From positions 81,102 to 145,101 of the forward strand of contig NZ_JANYGH010000048.1 in NCBI RefSeq assembly GCF_025362475.1: 64,000 nt of DNA, read 5' to 3'. Every line of letters begins with the position of its first letter. The stretch's first letter is position 1. The notes under the pieces were generated by a model, which saw only the letters and a program-made list of their open reading frames with translations, ran no database searches and was not told the DNA's origin. Source of the DNA: Mucilaginibacter sp. Its GTDB lineage: Bacteria; Bacteroidota; Bacteroidia; Sphingobacteriales; Sphingobacteriaceae. This document shows positions 33,020 to 42,290 of the stretch, one piece after another. A program made the translations under genes and the position numbers.

Positions 33020-33140
33020 ATTATTTTTAATTTAAGTTGATGTGTAAAGCATAAATAAATGCACACTACAAAACTGGGACTAATGGCTTAGCTTAAAAAT
33101 GACATGGGGTTAAAAAGAGCAATAAATTTATTAACCTAAG

Positions 33141-33722
33141 TTAATTCTTAGAATTAGATAGCTTAGCCCTGATCCGACTTAGGCTTTGAGGCTGAATGCC
33201 CAGGTACGAGGCAATCATGTGCTGAGGCAGCCGCTCAAAAATGCGGGGTTGGGTATTTAGCAATTCCCGATAGCGGTTTTCGGCCGATTGCATTTTTAAA
33301 TTGCGATTGTTTCTTGCCGTATCGATAAATAATCTTTCGGCTATGATGCGGCCAAATCTTTCAAAACGCTGGCTATGATTGTAAAGTGCCTGCATGTCGG
33401 CATAACTCAGTATAAAAAGCTCAGTATCTTCAATGGCTTCAATAAAATCGGGTGATGGGGCTTGCAATAAAAAGCTTTCATAATCACCAATCCATTCGCC
33501 TTCAAAAGCAAAACCTATGGTATGATCGCCTTTTTCGTCCCGCGAAAAATAGCGCAAACAACCTTTTTGCACAATGACCATGCCTTTGCAAGTCTGGCCT
33601 TCCTTTAAGTAAAAGCCATACTTTTTTAAGGCTACCACCTTAAGCTTTTGCATAAACATAAAAAGCTCTTCGTCGGTAAAGTCAACGAGTTTACGTAAGG
33701 ATTGGGTAATAACTTCGTACAT
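33141..33722 (-). CDS. Crp/Fnr-family transcriptional regulator
   Basis: From the ATG at 33722 the product is 193 aa: MYEVITQSLRKLVDFTDEELFMFMQKLKVVALKK starts the cyclic-nucleotide-binding-like domain, followed by a cNMP-like beta roll (RYFSRDEKGDHTIGFAFEGEWIGDYESF) and a C-terminal region with MIASYLGIQPQSLSRIRAKL as helix-turn-helix. The frame extends 26 residues further upstream, but homologous regulators start as MYE-type. Such Bacteroidota Crp-like regulators usually lack the Arg/Ser contacts for cAMP. It may control the ABA4-like/7-TM pair downstream on the same strand. Confidence 0.9.
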   Translation of the reverse strand: MYEVITQSLRKLVDFTDEELFMFMQKLKVVALKKYGFYLKEGQTCKGMVIVQKGCLRYFSRDEKGDHTIGFAFEGEWIGDYESFLLQAPSPDFIEAIEDTELFILSYADMQALYNHSQRFERFGRIIAERLFIDTARNNRNLKMQSAENRYRELLNTQPRIFERLPQHMIASYLGIQPQSLSRIRAKLSNSKN

Positions 33723-33800
33723 ATTAAAGTTGCTGTAAAGGGCAATCTGCCTTAAAAGCATTGTATCAAATATACATTGAATATTCATAATGAGGTGCAA

Positions 33801-34285
33801 AGCGGGCTGGTAACGCGAATCAAAAGATCAATTAGAGGCTCTTAAAAAATATACCAACAGATGGTCAGGAAATTTTTGTTTCGCCTATTCCTATACTACC
33901 CAAATACCCGCGAGGTTAGCGAAGCGCAACTCAGGGGTGTTAAAAAGATCAAAAAATCCGCCGTGTCGACAAACTTATTATCTGCGAATTAAATACACCA
34001 ATCAAATAAGGTTTATTTAGGCTAAAAATCATTAAATACTATTTAATATCACCATATTTTAATTATTATCCATATCATTTAAATATGAATAAAATATACT
34101 ACAGCATATTGCCATATTCATAGTATTCAATAAAAACATAAATACCCTCCTTTTGTTAAAAATGTTGAAAAAAACCACTTTAAAGGCATTATTTTTCCTC
34201 TTCAAAAATTTTAAATTAAAAAAAAACCTTATAGATTAGCTTTAATTAAAAGCAATAGACCTCATAATTTAAAAGGAGTAATTAA
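33801..34285. other. 485-bp AT-rich gap upstream of the histone-like gene
   Basis: A 43-codon frame at 33859-33990 has no recognisable features and is not called. The stretch 34040-34250 is strongly A+T-rich. It should hold the promoter of the histone-like gene, but no exact TAnnTTTG was identified near it; TAGCTTTA lies about 40 bases before the start codon. Confidence 0.4.
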
Positions 34286-34465
34286 ATGAAAAAATTTACT
34301 GAAGTAAAAGAGCTTGTAGCATCTTTAGAGGCTGACGCCGACAAATTCTACAACAAAGGAAACAGCGCTGCCGGAACTCGTGTTCGCAAAGGTATGCAAG
34401 ATCTTAAAAACCTGGCACAGGCTATTCGCCTTGAGGTTCAGGAAGCCAAAAACAAAGAAAGCTAA
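34286..34465 (+). CDS. Small histone H1-like (Hc1-type) protein
   Basis: The 59-aa protein MKKFTEVKELVASLEADADK... has the compact Hc1-like pattern: an amphipathic Lys-rich helix, then FYNKGNSAAGTRVRKGMQDLKNLAQAIRLEV. Bacteroidota carry one or more such short Hc1-domain genes thought to bind DNA. A clear Shine-Dalgarno AAAAGGAG sits seven bases before the ATG, and an excellent terminator follows, pointing to a well-expressed monocistronic gene. It encodes no signal or membrane segment. DNA binding is inferred from family; no structure or target is known here. Confidence 0.8.
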   Translation: MKKFTEVKELVASLEADADKFYNKGNSAAGTRVRKGMQDLKNLAQAIRLEVQEAKNKES

Positions 34466-34495
34466 GGAAGATTTTTAATTATCTTATTCCAGATA

Positions 34496-34528
34496 AAAAC
34501 CCGGTTACAATCAATAACCGGGTTTTTT
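34496..34528 (+). terminator. Terminator of the histone-like gene
   Basis: AAAACCCGGTTA pairs with TAACCGGGTTTT around a seven-base loop, followed by a T-run. Confidence 0.85.
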
Positions 34529-34575
34529 ATTGGATTAAATCCCGCACCAGGATAATTGAGCACCAATACAAACGC

Positions 34576-34611
34576 AAAAAGGCCACATCAATTAAGATGA
34601 GGCCTCTTTTT
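34576..34611. terminator. Bidirectional terminator between convergent genes
   Basis: AAAAAGGCC-A-CATC pairs with GATG-A-GGCC and ends in CTCTTTTT, with A/T runs on both sides. It serves dapA on the minus strand and backs up the terminator of the histone-like gene. Confidence 0.75.
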
Positions 34612-34633
34612 AAATTTATCTGGCTTACCGTTA

Positions 34634-35512
34634 TTAAATAAACTTTTGTGTTTCCTTAATAATGGCCTCTGCAGTAGTATTACCCACTTGCACCAGTGGT
34701 AACCGCACTGTATCGCCACAAACGCCCAAATGCTTTAAAGCGGTTTTAACACCAGCCGGACTGCCATCGGCAAACATCAGGCGGGTAAATTCTATTAAAC
34801 TATAGTGCGCGGCATGAGCGCCCTTGTAATCATTATTTAACAATAAACGCACCATATCTGATAGCTGCCGTGGCAATGCATTACCAATTACTGATATTAC
34901 TCCTACTGCCCCCAATGCCATCATAGGCAACGTAACCGGATCATCGCCCGATATGAATAAAAATCCTTCGGGCTTATCACGCATCAAGTGGTTAAATAAA
35001 TCGAAATTACCCGAGGCCTCTTTTATACCGATGATGTTTTTAAAATCATTGGCCAGGCGCACAGTGGTTTCGGCACTGATAGTGCTACCGGTGCGGCTGG
35101 GTACGTTGTATAAAATAACAGGGAGCTTAGCAACGCCGGCAATAGCCTTGTAATGCTGATAAATCCCCTCCTGCGTTGGTTTATTATAATGTGGACTTGC
35201 TGAAAGTATAGCATCATAACCCGTAGTATCAAATGCTTTTACCTGCTCAACAACCTCATGAGTATTATTACCACCTATACCGGCAACCAGGCCAACACGC
35301 TTATTCACTACTTCCGCAGTAAAGGCCCAAACCTGTTTTCGTTCAGCCTCGCTCAATGTGGCGCTCTCGCCGGTTGTGCCTAATGATACCAGGTATTCCA
35401 CCCCGCCATCAATCAAATGTTCAATAAGGTTTTTCAACCCTTCGTAGTCGATCTGACCATCCGCATGAAAAGGGGTCACCATAGCTACCCCCGTTCCGTA
35501 AAATATATTCAT
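34634..35512 (-). CDS. dapA: 4-Hydroxy-tetrahydrodipicolinate synthase
   Basis: The 292-aa aldolase-fold enzyme joins pyruvate and aspartate semialdehyde in the lysine/diaminopimelate pathway. It shows the Thr pair in LGTTGES (44-50), the catalytic Tyr135 (LYNVPSR) and the Schiff-base Lys164 in IGIKEASG. Family length is complete. It is monocistronic by layout: a bidirectional terminator lies 23 bases beyond its stop, and a repeat-rich gap separates it from the DUF5686 gene upstream. Confidence 0.98.
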   Translation of the reverse strand: MNIFYGTGVAMVTPFHADGQIDYEGLKNLIEHLIDGGVEYLVSLGTTGESATLSEAERKQVWAFTAEVVNKRVGLVAGIGGNNTHEVVEQVKAFDTTGYDAILSASPHYNKPTQEGIYQHYKAIAGVAKLPVILYNVPSRTGSTISAETTVRLANDFKNIIGIKEASGNFDLFNHLMRDKPEGFLFISGDDPVTLPMMALGAVGVISVIGNALPRQLSDMVRLLLNNDYKGAHAAHYSLIEFTRLMFADGSPAGVKTALKHLGVCGDTVRLPLVQVGNTTAEAIIKETQKFI

Positions 35513-35544
35513 GTGTAATTTTAAAGGATGCTAATATAGTGAGA

Positions 35545-35790
35545 TAGTATCAAGTAGTTAGTATCAAGTATCAAGATTTTGTGTGTTTAGTAGCATGAGG
35601 CTGTATCGAACAGCAAGATTTTGGTCAGCTCTCACCGGCAGTAAACCACTGATATCGCAACAGAAAAGTACTGATAGTATCAAGTAGTTAGTATCAAATA
35701 TCAAGATTTTGTGAGATCAGCAGCGAGTGCTCTATCAAACTAACAGAAAAGTACTTGATACTTGATACTAAGGACTTGATACTAAAACTT
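35545..35790. repeat. Heptamer-periodic direct repeats (TATCAAG, ACTTGAT)
   Basis: TATCAAG-TAGTTAG-TATCAAG-TATCAAG reads in a strict seven-base frame at 35548-35575 and again (TATCAAG-TAGTTAG-TATCAAA-TATCAAG) at 35678-35705. A third tract at 35751-35785 (GTACTTG-ATACTTG-ATACTAA-GGACTTG-ATACTAA) is also in strict heptads and is roughly the complement of the first. No gene lies here. Confidence 0.85.
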
Positions 35791-35794
35791 GGTA

Positions 35795-38245
35795 CTAAAG
35801 GCTTATCCCTATCACTACATTGTTTCTCATATTACTCCCACTGTTATAACTCACACCGTACAATACCCTTATAGCGCGGTATTGCAGGCCGAAACCCAGC
35901 TCGGTATAATTTTTAAGGGTTGGCGTATACAGATAATTTACATCAATGATTTCCTGCAATTTTAAATTGCGGATAAAGGGTATCTTATTGGTGATAAATC
36001 CCGAGAAGTTGTGCTCCAGGTGCCCCTCAATGTACTTATCCGGCGTGCTAAAATTATAATAATCCAAAAGCAGGAAGCGATTAAAAGCTGGCTTATAAAT
36101 TACCAGCTGGTTACCATCAAAATGTTTGTAATCGGGGTAATAAACCTTGCTTGCATTAAGGAATTTACCTGCTCCAATAAAAAAAGACGTTTGCCCATAA
36201 AAACCCAGATCGATATTTGATTTGGCAATATCGGCGCTCAGCTGGTCGTAATCCACATCGCTTCCAAGTACACCCTTTATTCCTTTGGTATAATTGATAC
36301 CGATAGTTGGATAGCTGGATGGCAGGTATCTGCGACCGAACGGATAGGTTTCATACCGGTTGCTAAAATCATAGCTGGTGCGCGCGCTTATTTTAAACGA
36401 CTGATTTTCGGGAAACAGAGGAACATCCTGTGCAGGCACCAAAGGATTGTTTGAAGTAAACTGCCTGTCATCACGATGGAAAAAGCTATAGTTTGTGCTG
36501 TTTGGCAGCCATTTACGGTTAGCCCACTCTACATAGGCACTGGCCTGCCATCCGCCACTGATCCGCCCGGAAAAGGATGCCGACGCAAATTGTTTTTGAT
36601 ATAGCTTTTGATAATTCTGCCTATAGAACAGGCTATACACCGAATTTAAAAGTTGAGATTCGGGCTGATTATTGTTCATATCAGTAATATCAGACCCGGC
36701 ATTAAAACTCAACGTCATCCGCTTTACCGGGATAGCAATCCCGGCCACACCATTAAATAAATGATTACTGAACCCATAGCGTACCCTTGCATTTACAGTT
36801 ATAAAGCTGTTGTCAATAGTATCTATGAGCTTACTATAAGTCACCCCGTAGTTTATAGCAAACCCTTCAACCGTATTGTACAAAACCGAGCTCAACACAC
36901 TCCCGTAGTGAAGATATGCCTTTTTGTACCGGTTGCGGGTATCAATACCTGTAAGCAGCAAATTGCTTAATTTAAAAGTGTTATTGGCTTTATCAAGCGA
37001 ATCGAGGTAGGGTTTTGATTCGCGTTTAATGGCCAGCTTCCCTTTAACCTCATAGTCCGTCTTTTCTTCATCGGTGAGCGGTATGGGGCGTTCCTGCGCC
37101 CAGTAAACCGAATCCTTATCATGACCTTTACTGATATTGATCCGCTCCACAAAATCCTTTTTATTAAGTACCGGGTTTAAATCATAATTTTTATAAACGC
37201 TGATAAAATACCCACCCAGCTTAAAGCCGAAAACACCTCCGGTAAACTCAAACTTAATAGAGGCCGGCATCCATATCTTGTTATTTACCGGATAAAACTG
37301 CTGGTTTATTTTCAGTGTATCTACGAAATTAATATTCGCCTTTTTGGTGATAAAAAGCTGCAATGCCGAAAGCCGCCAACTATCATCCAGTATATATACA
37401 TATCCCTCAAAACAAGGGTCATAACCGCGCTTGGGAGTTACCTGTATCTTGTTGATGGTTTCTCCATTTTCAACAGTTACCCCTATTAGTTTATAGTTGT
37501 AGTAAAATAAGGCATTATCGGCAATGGGCGATACCAGTGGGCGGTTGCTGAGGCTTTTCAAATTCTGGAAATTCTGGTAAAAGTTCACCAGCATATCTGA
37601 TGATCTGTTAAAGCTAAAGGCCCGGTTGTAGCCCGATACCTTTGATGATACCTGTACCTCATGTACCAGGTTGGGCCGCATAAAACTGTATTTTGATTCG
37701 GACTCTGAAAGGTAAACAATCCCCTTACGATTGGAGTCGAGGCCAGCCTCGCTGGTAGCTTTCTGCACATCAAAACCCATGAATGATTTTGGGGCAGCTA
37801 ATAGTTTTTGCAACCCTTTTATATAAATATCGCAGGTGTAGGCATTTACTTCATTTAAATAAAACTTTCGCTTTTTTATGGCCTTGCGGATAATTGCATA
37901 AGCAGGATCTTCGCCCCCGGCATGTATAGCTATATCTTTTAATTGATAGGTTTCTGTCTTTAGGCTGATGTTTATCACCTCGTTTTGCGCGAGTGATACC
38001 TGTTTGCTTTGTTGCCCAAATCCTACCGCCTTAAACTGCAGTTCATAAGTACCTGGCTTTAGCAGCAACTGGTAGGCTCCTTCGCTATTGGCAGATACGC
38101 CTTTGGTTGTGTTTTTTATATAAACCGATGCAAAAGGAACAGGCTTGTTATTTTCATCGGTAATTTTGCCGCTGATACTCAACTGCTGCGAAAACACGCG
38201 GATAGTTAAACCCCAAAACAGCAGGAACAGCGCGGTTAATTTCAT
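35795..38245 (-). CDS. DUF5686 outer-membrane protein with carboxypeptidase-like domain
   Basis: The 816-aa protein has a signal peptide (cleavage around VFSQ, residue 19), a CarboxypepD_reg-like domain (about 22-105, ISGKITDENNKPVPFASVYIKNT), and the DUF5686 region with many aromatic-rich strands ending ...GVSYNSGSNMRNNVVIGISL, a typical barrel terminal strand. DUF5686 proteins are abundant, uncharacterised outer-membrane proteins of Bacteroidota. No plug domain is evident, so transport is not implied. It is a lone gene. Confidence 0.88.
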   Translation of the reverse strand: MKLTALFLLFWGLTIRVFSQQLSISGKITDENNKPVPFASVYIKNTTKGVSANSEGAYQLLLKPGTYELQFKAVGFGQQSKQVSLAQNEVINISLKTETYQLKDIAIHAGGEDPAYAIIRKAIKKRKFYLNEVNAYTCDIYIKGLQKLLAAPKSFMGFDVQKATSEAGLDSNRKGIVYLSESESKYSFMRPNLVHEVQVSSKVSGYNRAFSFNRSSDMLVNFYQNFQNLKSLSNRPLVSPIADNALFYYNYKLIGVTVENGETINKIQVTPKRGYDPCFEGYVYILDDSWRLSALQLFITKKANINFVDTLKINQQFYPVNNKIWMPASIKFEFTGGVFGFKLGGYFISVYKNYDLNPVLNKKDFVERINISKGHDKDSVYWAQERPIPLTDEEKTDYEVKGKLAIKRESKPYLDSLDKANNTFKLSNLLLTGIDTRNRYKKAYLHYGSVLSSVLYNTVEGFAINYGVTYSKLIDTIDNSFITVNARVRYGFSNHLFNGVAGIAIPVKRMTLSFNAGSDITDMNNNQPESQLLNSVYSLFYRQNYQKLYQKQFASASFSGRISGGWQASAYVEWANRKWLPNSTNYSFFHRDDRQFTSNNPLVPAQDVPLFPENQSFKISARTSYDFSNRYETYPFGRRYLPSSYPTIGINYTKGIKGVLGSDVDYDQLSADIAKSNIDLGFYGQTSFFIGAGKFLNASKVYYPDYKHFDGNQLVIYKPAFNRFLLLDYYNFSTPDKYIEGHLEHNFSGFITNKIPFIRNLKLQEIIDVNYLYTPTLKNYTELGFGLQYRAIRVLYGVSYNSGSNMRNNVVIGISL

Positions 38246-38334
38246 TTAGCATAGTTTATGCTAATATGTAGCTTATTTACTGAATGTTAAGCCAAAAAAT
38301 TGTTAAATTATGTGAAATGCCGTTTGGTAATTGA

Positions 38335-38568
38335 TCAGGAAGCTTCTTTTGAGGGATGAGCGCTTTTTGCGCCCAAAGAAGGATGCACTTTATTTTTCAG
38401 ATTCCAATCGTCAATATCTATTAATCCGGCTTTAGTTTGATAGTGATTTTTGTCGGTGGGGCACCTTACAATAAATTTACTTTTCTGTTGTTCAATTACA
38501 GGCCTGGCGCCACAATCCTTACAGGGTTCACAAAATATGCTCTCCTGAATTTGTACAAAATTTTTCAT
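38335..38568 (-). CDS. Small zinc-ribbon-like protein (Lar-like)
   Basis: The 77-aa protein has CEPCKDCGARPVIEQ (two Cys pairs: C-x2-C plus another Cys region), a second Cys further on (RCPTDKN) and an ending IDDWNLKNKVH that resembles the A-x-x-WN motif of Lar/Com zinc-ribbon proteins. Lar alleviates type I restriction in Escherichia coli, but no restriction genes lie here and the similarity is only in the small motif set. It is cytoplasmic and lies between DUF5686 and ligA, same strand. Confidence 0.55.
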   Translation of the reverse strand: MKNFVQIQESIFCEPCKDCGARPVIEQQKSKFIVRCPTDKNHYQTKAGLIDIDDWNLKNKVHPSLGAKSAHPSKEAS

Positions 38569-38742
38569 GTTCAGATCAAATTGGAAGTAAACCCGGTTTA
38601 GAAAATATGTGATTGAAATACCTATTACAATCTACGTAAATATTACTGTCGAATTTTTTAATTTATTTCAAAAAAGACTTATTAGTATGTATTGTTTCTC
38701 AACAGGAAATAAATTATCGAAAATAAAAAAAACACCCTAATT

Positions 38743-40758
38743 TCAGCTTACCTTATCTATTAATTCCTGATCACTTATGATTGGGATATTTAATTTTTGT
38801 GCTTTTTCAAGCTTGGCAGGCCCCATGTTATCACCCGCCACAACATAACTCAATTTAGCCGAAATACTACTCAATATTTTACCACCATTTTGCTCAATAA
38901 TATCTTTCAATTCGTCGCGCGAGAATTTTTCAAAAACACCCGATATAATAAAACTTTGCCCGGTTAACTTCTCGCTGGCCAGTTTTACTTCATTTTCAAC
39001 AACAACAAACTGCAAGCCCTGTACCTTTAATTTTTCTATTTCCTGCTGATGTGTTTCGTTGCCAAAATATTCAATAATGCTTTGTGCAATACGTTCGCCT
39101 ATTTCTTCTGCAGCTACCAGTTCTTCTAAACTTGCAGCCATCAGCTTATCTATTGTTTTAAAATGAAAAGCCAGTTTTTTGGCCACCGTTTCGCCAATAT
39201 AACGGATACCCAGGCCAAACAATACTTTTTCAAACGGCATCTGCTTTGATTTTTCGATACCTTCCAGCATATTGTTGATGGACTTTTCGCCAAAACGGCC
39301 CAGTTTCTTTAACTCAACGCTATGCTCATGCAAGTTATACAGATCGCTGATCCGTTTAATAAATCCTTGCTTAAATAAGGTTTCAATTGTTTCATCACCC
39401 AGACCATCAATATCCATCGCCTTTCGACCAGTAAAGTGTTGCATTTTACCCACTATCTGTGGCGGGCAGCCTTCATCATTAGGGCAGTACCAGGCAGCTT
39501 CACCTTCGGTACGTAACAAAGCTGTGTTGCACGCCGGGCAATGGGTTATATAAGCTATAGCTTTTGCATCGGGCTTGCGCTTATCTAAATTTACACTGAT
39601 GATTTTCGGGATAATCTCTCCCCCTTTTTCAACAAAAACGGTATCGTGCTCGTGTAGTTTCAGGCGCTCAGTAATTTCATCCGCATTGTGCAGGGTCGCC
39701 CGTTTTACCGTAGTGCCGGCCAATAGCACCGGCTTTAAGTTGGCTACCGGCGTAACCGCACCAGTACGGCCAACCTGGTAAGTTACCTGCACCAGTTCGG
39801 TTTCCACGCGCTCGGCTTTAAACTTATAGGATATGGCCCAGCGGGGCGATTTGGAGGTAAAGCCCAGCTCCTGCTGCTGCGAGTAATTATTTATTTTAAT
39901 AACTATGCCGTCGATATCATAACTCAAACCAAAACGGTCTTTATCCCATTTGTTTATAAATTCCAGTACGCCATTGATGTCGCTGCATAAGGCACTGTGG
40001 TTATCTACATGAAAACCCCAGCTTTTTACAGCTTCCAGGCTTTCCCAATGGGTTTTAAACAAAGTTTTTTCGGTGTATAATCCATACAGAATACAATCCA
40101 GCGGGCGCCTGGCCACTTCGGCCGAATCCTGGAGTTTCATGGTGCCCGATGCAAAATTACGCGGGTTGGCATAGGCCACTTCACCATTGTCTGTACGCTC
40201 TTTGTTTAACCGCTCAAATGCTTTTAGGTGCATAAATACCTCGCCGCGTATCTCAAACAACTCGGGGAACTCACCCTTATCTAACTTTTTAGGGATGCTG
40301 TGAATGGTGCGTACATTGGTTGTTACCTCATCACCCTGTGTACCATCGCCGCGGGTTACGGCACGTACCAGTTTACCAGCCTCGTAAGTCAGGCTCATGC
40401 TAAGGCCATCAAACTTAAGCTCGCAAACGTATTCAAAACTATCCCCAATAGCCTTACGGATACGCTGATCAAATTCCACAAGCTCCTGCGCATTATACGT
40501 GTTACCTAATGATAGCATTGGCCAGCGATGTTTTACCGTTACAAACTCTTTGGTGACATCACCGCCTACCCTTTGCGTAGGCGAATCGGGATCAGCAAAC
40601 TCCGGAAATTCCTTCTCCAGCTTGTTGAGTTGCTCTAACTTTTTATCGAAATCAAAATCGGCAATAGTAGGCATAGCCAGCACATAGTAATTGTAATTGT
40701 GCTGCTTTAACTCGGCGGTTAATGCCTGGATCTGGGTTTTAGCTTCGGCGGGTGACAT
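38743..40758 (-). CDS. ligA: NAD-dependent DNA ligase LigA
   Basis: The 671-aa protein has all LigA domains in order: the Ia domain, the nucleotidyltransferase with Lys115 in KFDGLS, the OB fold, a Cys4 zinc finger (CPACNTALLRTEGEAAWYC with the last Cys pair CPNDEGC), the helix-hairpin-helix region (about 440-580) and a C-terminal BRCT domain (about 590-671, GQSFIISGVFEKFSRDELKD). It seals single-strand breaks using NAD+ in replication and repair. The full length is standard. A near-consensus -7 (TAACTTCG) lies four bases before the ATG. Confidence 0.99.
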   Translation of the reverse strand: MSPAEAKTQIQALTAELKQHNYNYYVLAMPTIADFDFDKKLEQLNKLEKEFPEFADPDSPTQRVGGDVTKEFVTVKHRWPMLSLGNTYNAQELVEFDQRIRKAIGDSFEYVCELKFDGLSMSLTYEAGKLVRAVTRGDGTQGDEVTTNVRTIHSIPKKLDKGEFPELFEIRGEVFMHLKAFERLNKERTDNGEVAYANPRNFASGTMKLQDSAEVARRPLDCILYGLYTEKTLFKTHWESLEAVKSWGFHVDNHSALCSDINGVLEFINKWDKDRFGLSYDIDGIVIKINNYSQQQELGFTSKSPRWAISYKFKAERVETELVQVTYQVGRTGAVTPVANLKPVLLAGTTVKRATLHNADEITERLKLHEHDTVFVEKGGEIIPKIISVNLDKRKPDAKAIAYITHCPACNTALLRTEGEAAWYCPNDEGCPPQIVGKMQHFTGRKAMDIDGLGDETIETLFKQGFIKRISDLYNLHEHSVELKKLGRFGEKSINNMLEGIEKSKQMPFEKVLFGLGIRYIGETVAKKLAFHFKTIDKLMAASLEELVAAEEIGERIAQSIIEYFGNETHQQEIEKLKVQGLQFVVVENEVKLASEKLTGQSFIISGVFEKFSRDELKDIIEQNGGKILSSISAKLSYVVAGDNMGPAKLEKAQKLNIPIISDQELIDKVS

Positions 40759-40785
40759 GGGACGAAGTTAAGAAATTAGTCAATT

Positions 40786-40851
40786 GGTTGATGGTTCATA
40801 AATCATAGTTCATTTCTTTTTTGATGAACAAACTATGATCCACCAACCATA
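40786..40851. repeat. Heptamer-periodic inverted repeat between two minus-strand genes
   Basis: GGTTGAT-GGTTCAT-AAATCAT-AGTTCAT (40786-40813) reads in seven-base steps. Its complement, with breaks, is AACTATGATCC-ACCAACC (about 40829-40851), making a long hairpin in the 98-bp gap between ligA and the DUF6263 gene. It may stabilise or end the upstream transcript. Confidence 0.65.
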
Positions 40852-40856
40852 AATTT

Positions 40857-41765
40857 TTACTTATCGGTAATAACCGTTTCGCCAATCATGCTCATGGGGA
40901 AGGTGATACCGCCGGGGGTATCCGGGTTATCTTTTATGGATACGGTACCGCTGATACTTTGTTTAATTTTTGATTCGGTAATCCAGCCGGTTACTTTATC
41001 AGCCTTAACATCTGATACCATGGTACCCTTCATGTCATATTTCATCGGCATACCTTCCACCGGATCTACGATGGTTATTATGGCACCCTCGCCATGTATC
41101 ACGTAGCTGGAGGGGGTAACATCAGTTAGCTGATAAACTGTTGTTACGTTGGCCTTCATGGTACTTTGCAGCCTGGTGTGTATAGTCCATTTATCATTTT
41201 TCGCCACAGCTATTTCCGGAAAAACAGCTGTTGACATCTCAATACTTCCTTTAATAGCACCACCGCCAAATGATTGTATGAACTTTGCCTTTAGCTGATC
41301 TTTTTGCGCCCCCTGCAGCTGCGGAAAACCATCCAAAACCGAGGATATCATGCTTTCCACATTTTCAACCGAATGAATTTTACCGCTTTTGGTAAAAGTG
41401 GCCGTAAAGGGTTTATCTATAAGGCCGCCCAAAATAGATGACATGATATCTGCAGGGTCTTTTTTCTGTGAATCGAAACTAACCGGCCCGTTGGGTAGCT
41501 GCATTTTCATAGTCAGGCCTTTGTAGGTAACCTCCATATAATAGAGGGAATCATCGGCATTAAGCACTTTAAATGATGTAGTTCCTGATATAGTAACATC
41601 AATATTATTCACCTGCCCGTTTATGGTTTGCTTTATGGCAGATGTTGTAGTGGTAATCATATTGTAAGTATTACCTTTTGTTAAATGCAAAACGAGTTTT
41701 AACTTTTGCCCCTGGCAGGCCACGGTTGTAATTAACAGTAAAAACAGGCTGAATAGAAATTTCAT
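40857..41765 (-). CDS. DUF6263 family exported protein
   Basis: The 302-aa protein has a hydrophobic signal segment with a cleavable lipobox-like VACQ (Cys17), so it may be a lipoprotein. The rest is a long beta-strand-rich chain: LVLHLTKGNTYNMITTTTSAIKQTINGQVNNIDVTISGT, then a central VSFDSQKKDPADIMSSILGGLIDKPFTATFTKSGKI. This matches DUF6263 proteins of Bacteroidota. Function unknown. It is upstream of ligA on the same strand, with a heptamer-periodic hairpin in between. Confidence 0.75.
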   Translation of the reverse strand: MKFLFSLFLLLITTVACQGQKLKLVLHLTKGNTYNMITTTTSAIKQTINGQVNNIDVTISGTTSFKVLNADDSLYYMEVTYKGLTMKMQLPNGPVSFDSQKKDPADIMSSILGGLIDKPFTATFTKSGKIHSVENVESMISSVLDGFPQLQGAQKDQLKAKFIQSFGGGAIKGSIEMSTAVFPEIAVAKNDKWTIHTRLQSTMKANVTTVYQLTDVTPSSYVIHGEGAIITIVDPVEGMPMKYDMKGTMVSDVKADKVTGWITESKIKQSISGTVSIKDNPDTPGGITFPMSMIGETVITDK

Positions 41766-41918
41766 ATAGATACCAGCTTATAAGGCTAAGATATTACATT
41801 ATTTTATCAAAAAAAATGTAATAATTTTAACGAATAATTAAAACTAATTTTATTAACTTTATTTAAGTATTGGCTCTTTACAGTTTTAAGCGTTTTATTA
41901 ACCGAAAGGAGGGTTTTT

Positions 41919-42164
41919 ATGTTACAACAAATAGCATTTTTACCACAGCGTCAGTTCCACGTGTTGATCAATTTTAAAAATGATGAACGTGTAGTAGCTA
42001 TTTTACCCAACGAAGCAGGAAAGTTCCGCGTGGTTGACCAGGGTAAAATTATCGCTGAAGTTAATTTTGATGAAAACCGCAGCGTTGTTTGCTGTCAGGG
42101 TAAACTGGAAGATAACATCATGGCCCAGCTTGCATTCCATATAAAAAGTCATTACGCTTCTTAA
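41919..42164 (+). CDS. 81-aa orphan protein with strong ribosome binding site
   Basis: The protein (LPQRQFHVLINFKNDERVVAILPNE...) is rich in strand-forming residues with two adjacent Cys (VVCCQ) and no membrane segment. I do not recognise it. AAAGGAGGG (41905-41913) five bases before the ATG is an unusually strong Shine-Dalgarno match for this phylum, where many genes lack one. A heptamer-periodic hairpin with a T-run follows. The layout argues for a well-translated, single-gene unit. Confidence 0.6.
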   Translation: MLQQIAFLPQRQFHVLINFKNDERVVAILPNEAGKFRVVDQGKIIAEVNFDENRSVVCCQGKLEDNIMAQLAFHIKSHYAS

Positions 42165-42187
42165 TAAACCAGGTAACAAAGAATTTG

Positions 42188-42254
42188 ATAGTTCATGGAT
42201 AATGGCTCATGGTTCATAGTCCATGGGAATTTATTATTCATGGGCTATCTTTTT
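42188..42254 (+). terminator. Heptamer-periodic hairpin terminator
   Basis: GTTCATG-GATAATG-GCTCATG-GTTCATA-GTCCATG (42191-42225) is a strict seven-base series. The outer arms GATAGTTCATG and CATGGGCTATC pair with G-U wobbles, followed by TTTTTT (42250-42255). Confidence 0.6.
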
Positions 42255-42290
42255 TGTGCTGATCAGATGTGTTATTTTCAAAAAAAACAT

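Noticed and set aside
33723..33800. 26-residue N-terminal extension of the Crp-like regulator
   Set aside because: The domain begins at MYEVITQSL; the extension lacks support.
33859..33990. 43-codon frame upstream of the histone-like gene
   Set aside because: No SD, no conservation that I can judge and no known motif.
35545..35790. CRISPR array suspicion for the TATCAAG repeats
   Set aside because: The repeats have a seven-base period with no spacer-length regularity and no cas genes nearby.
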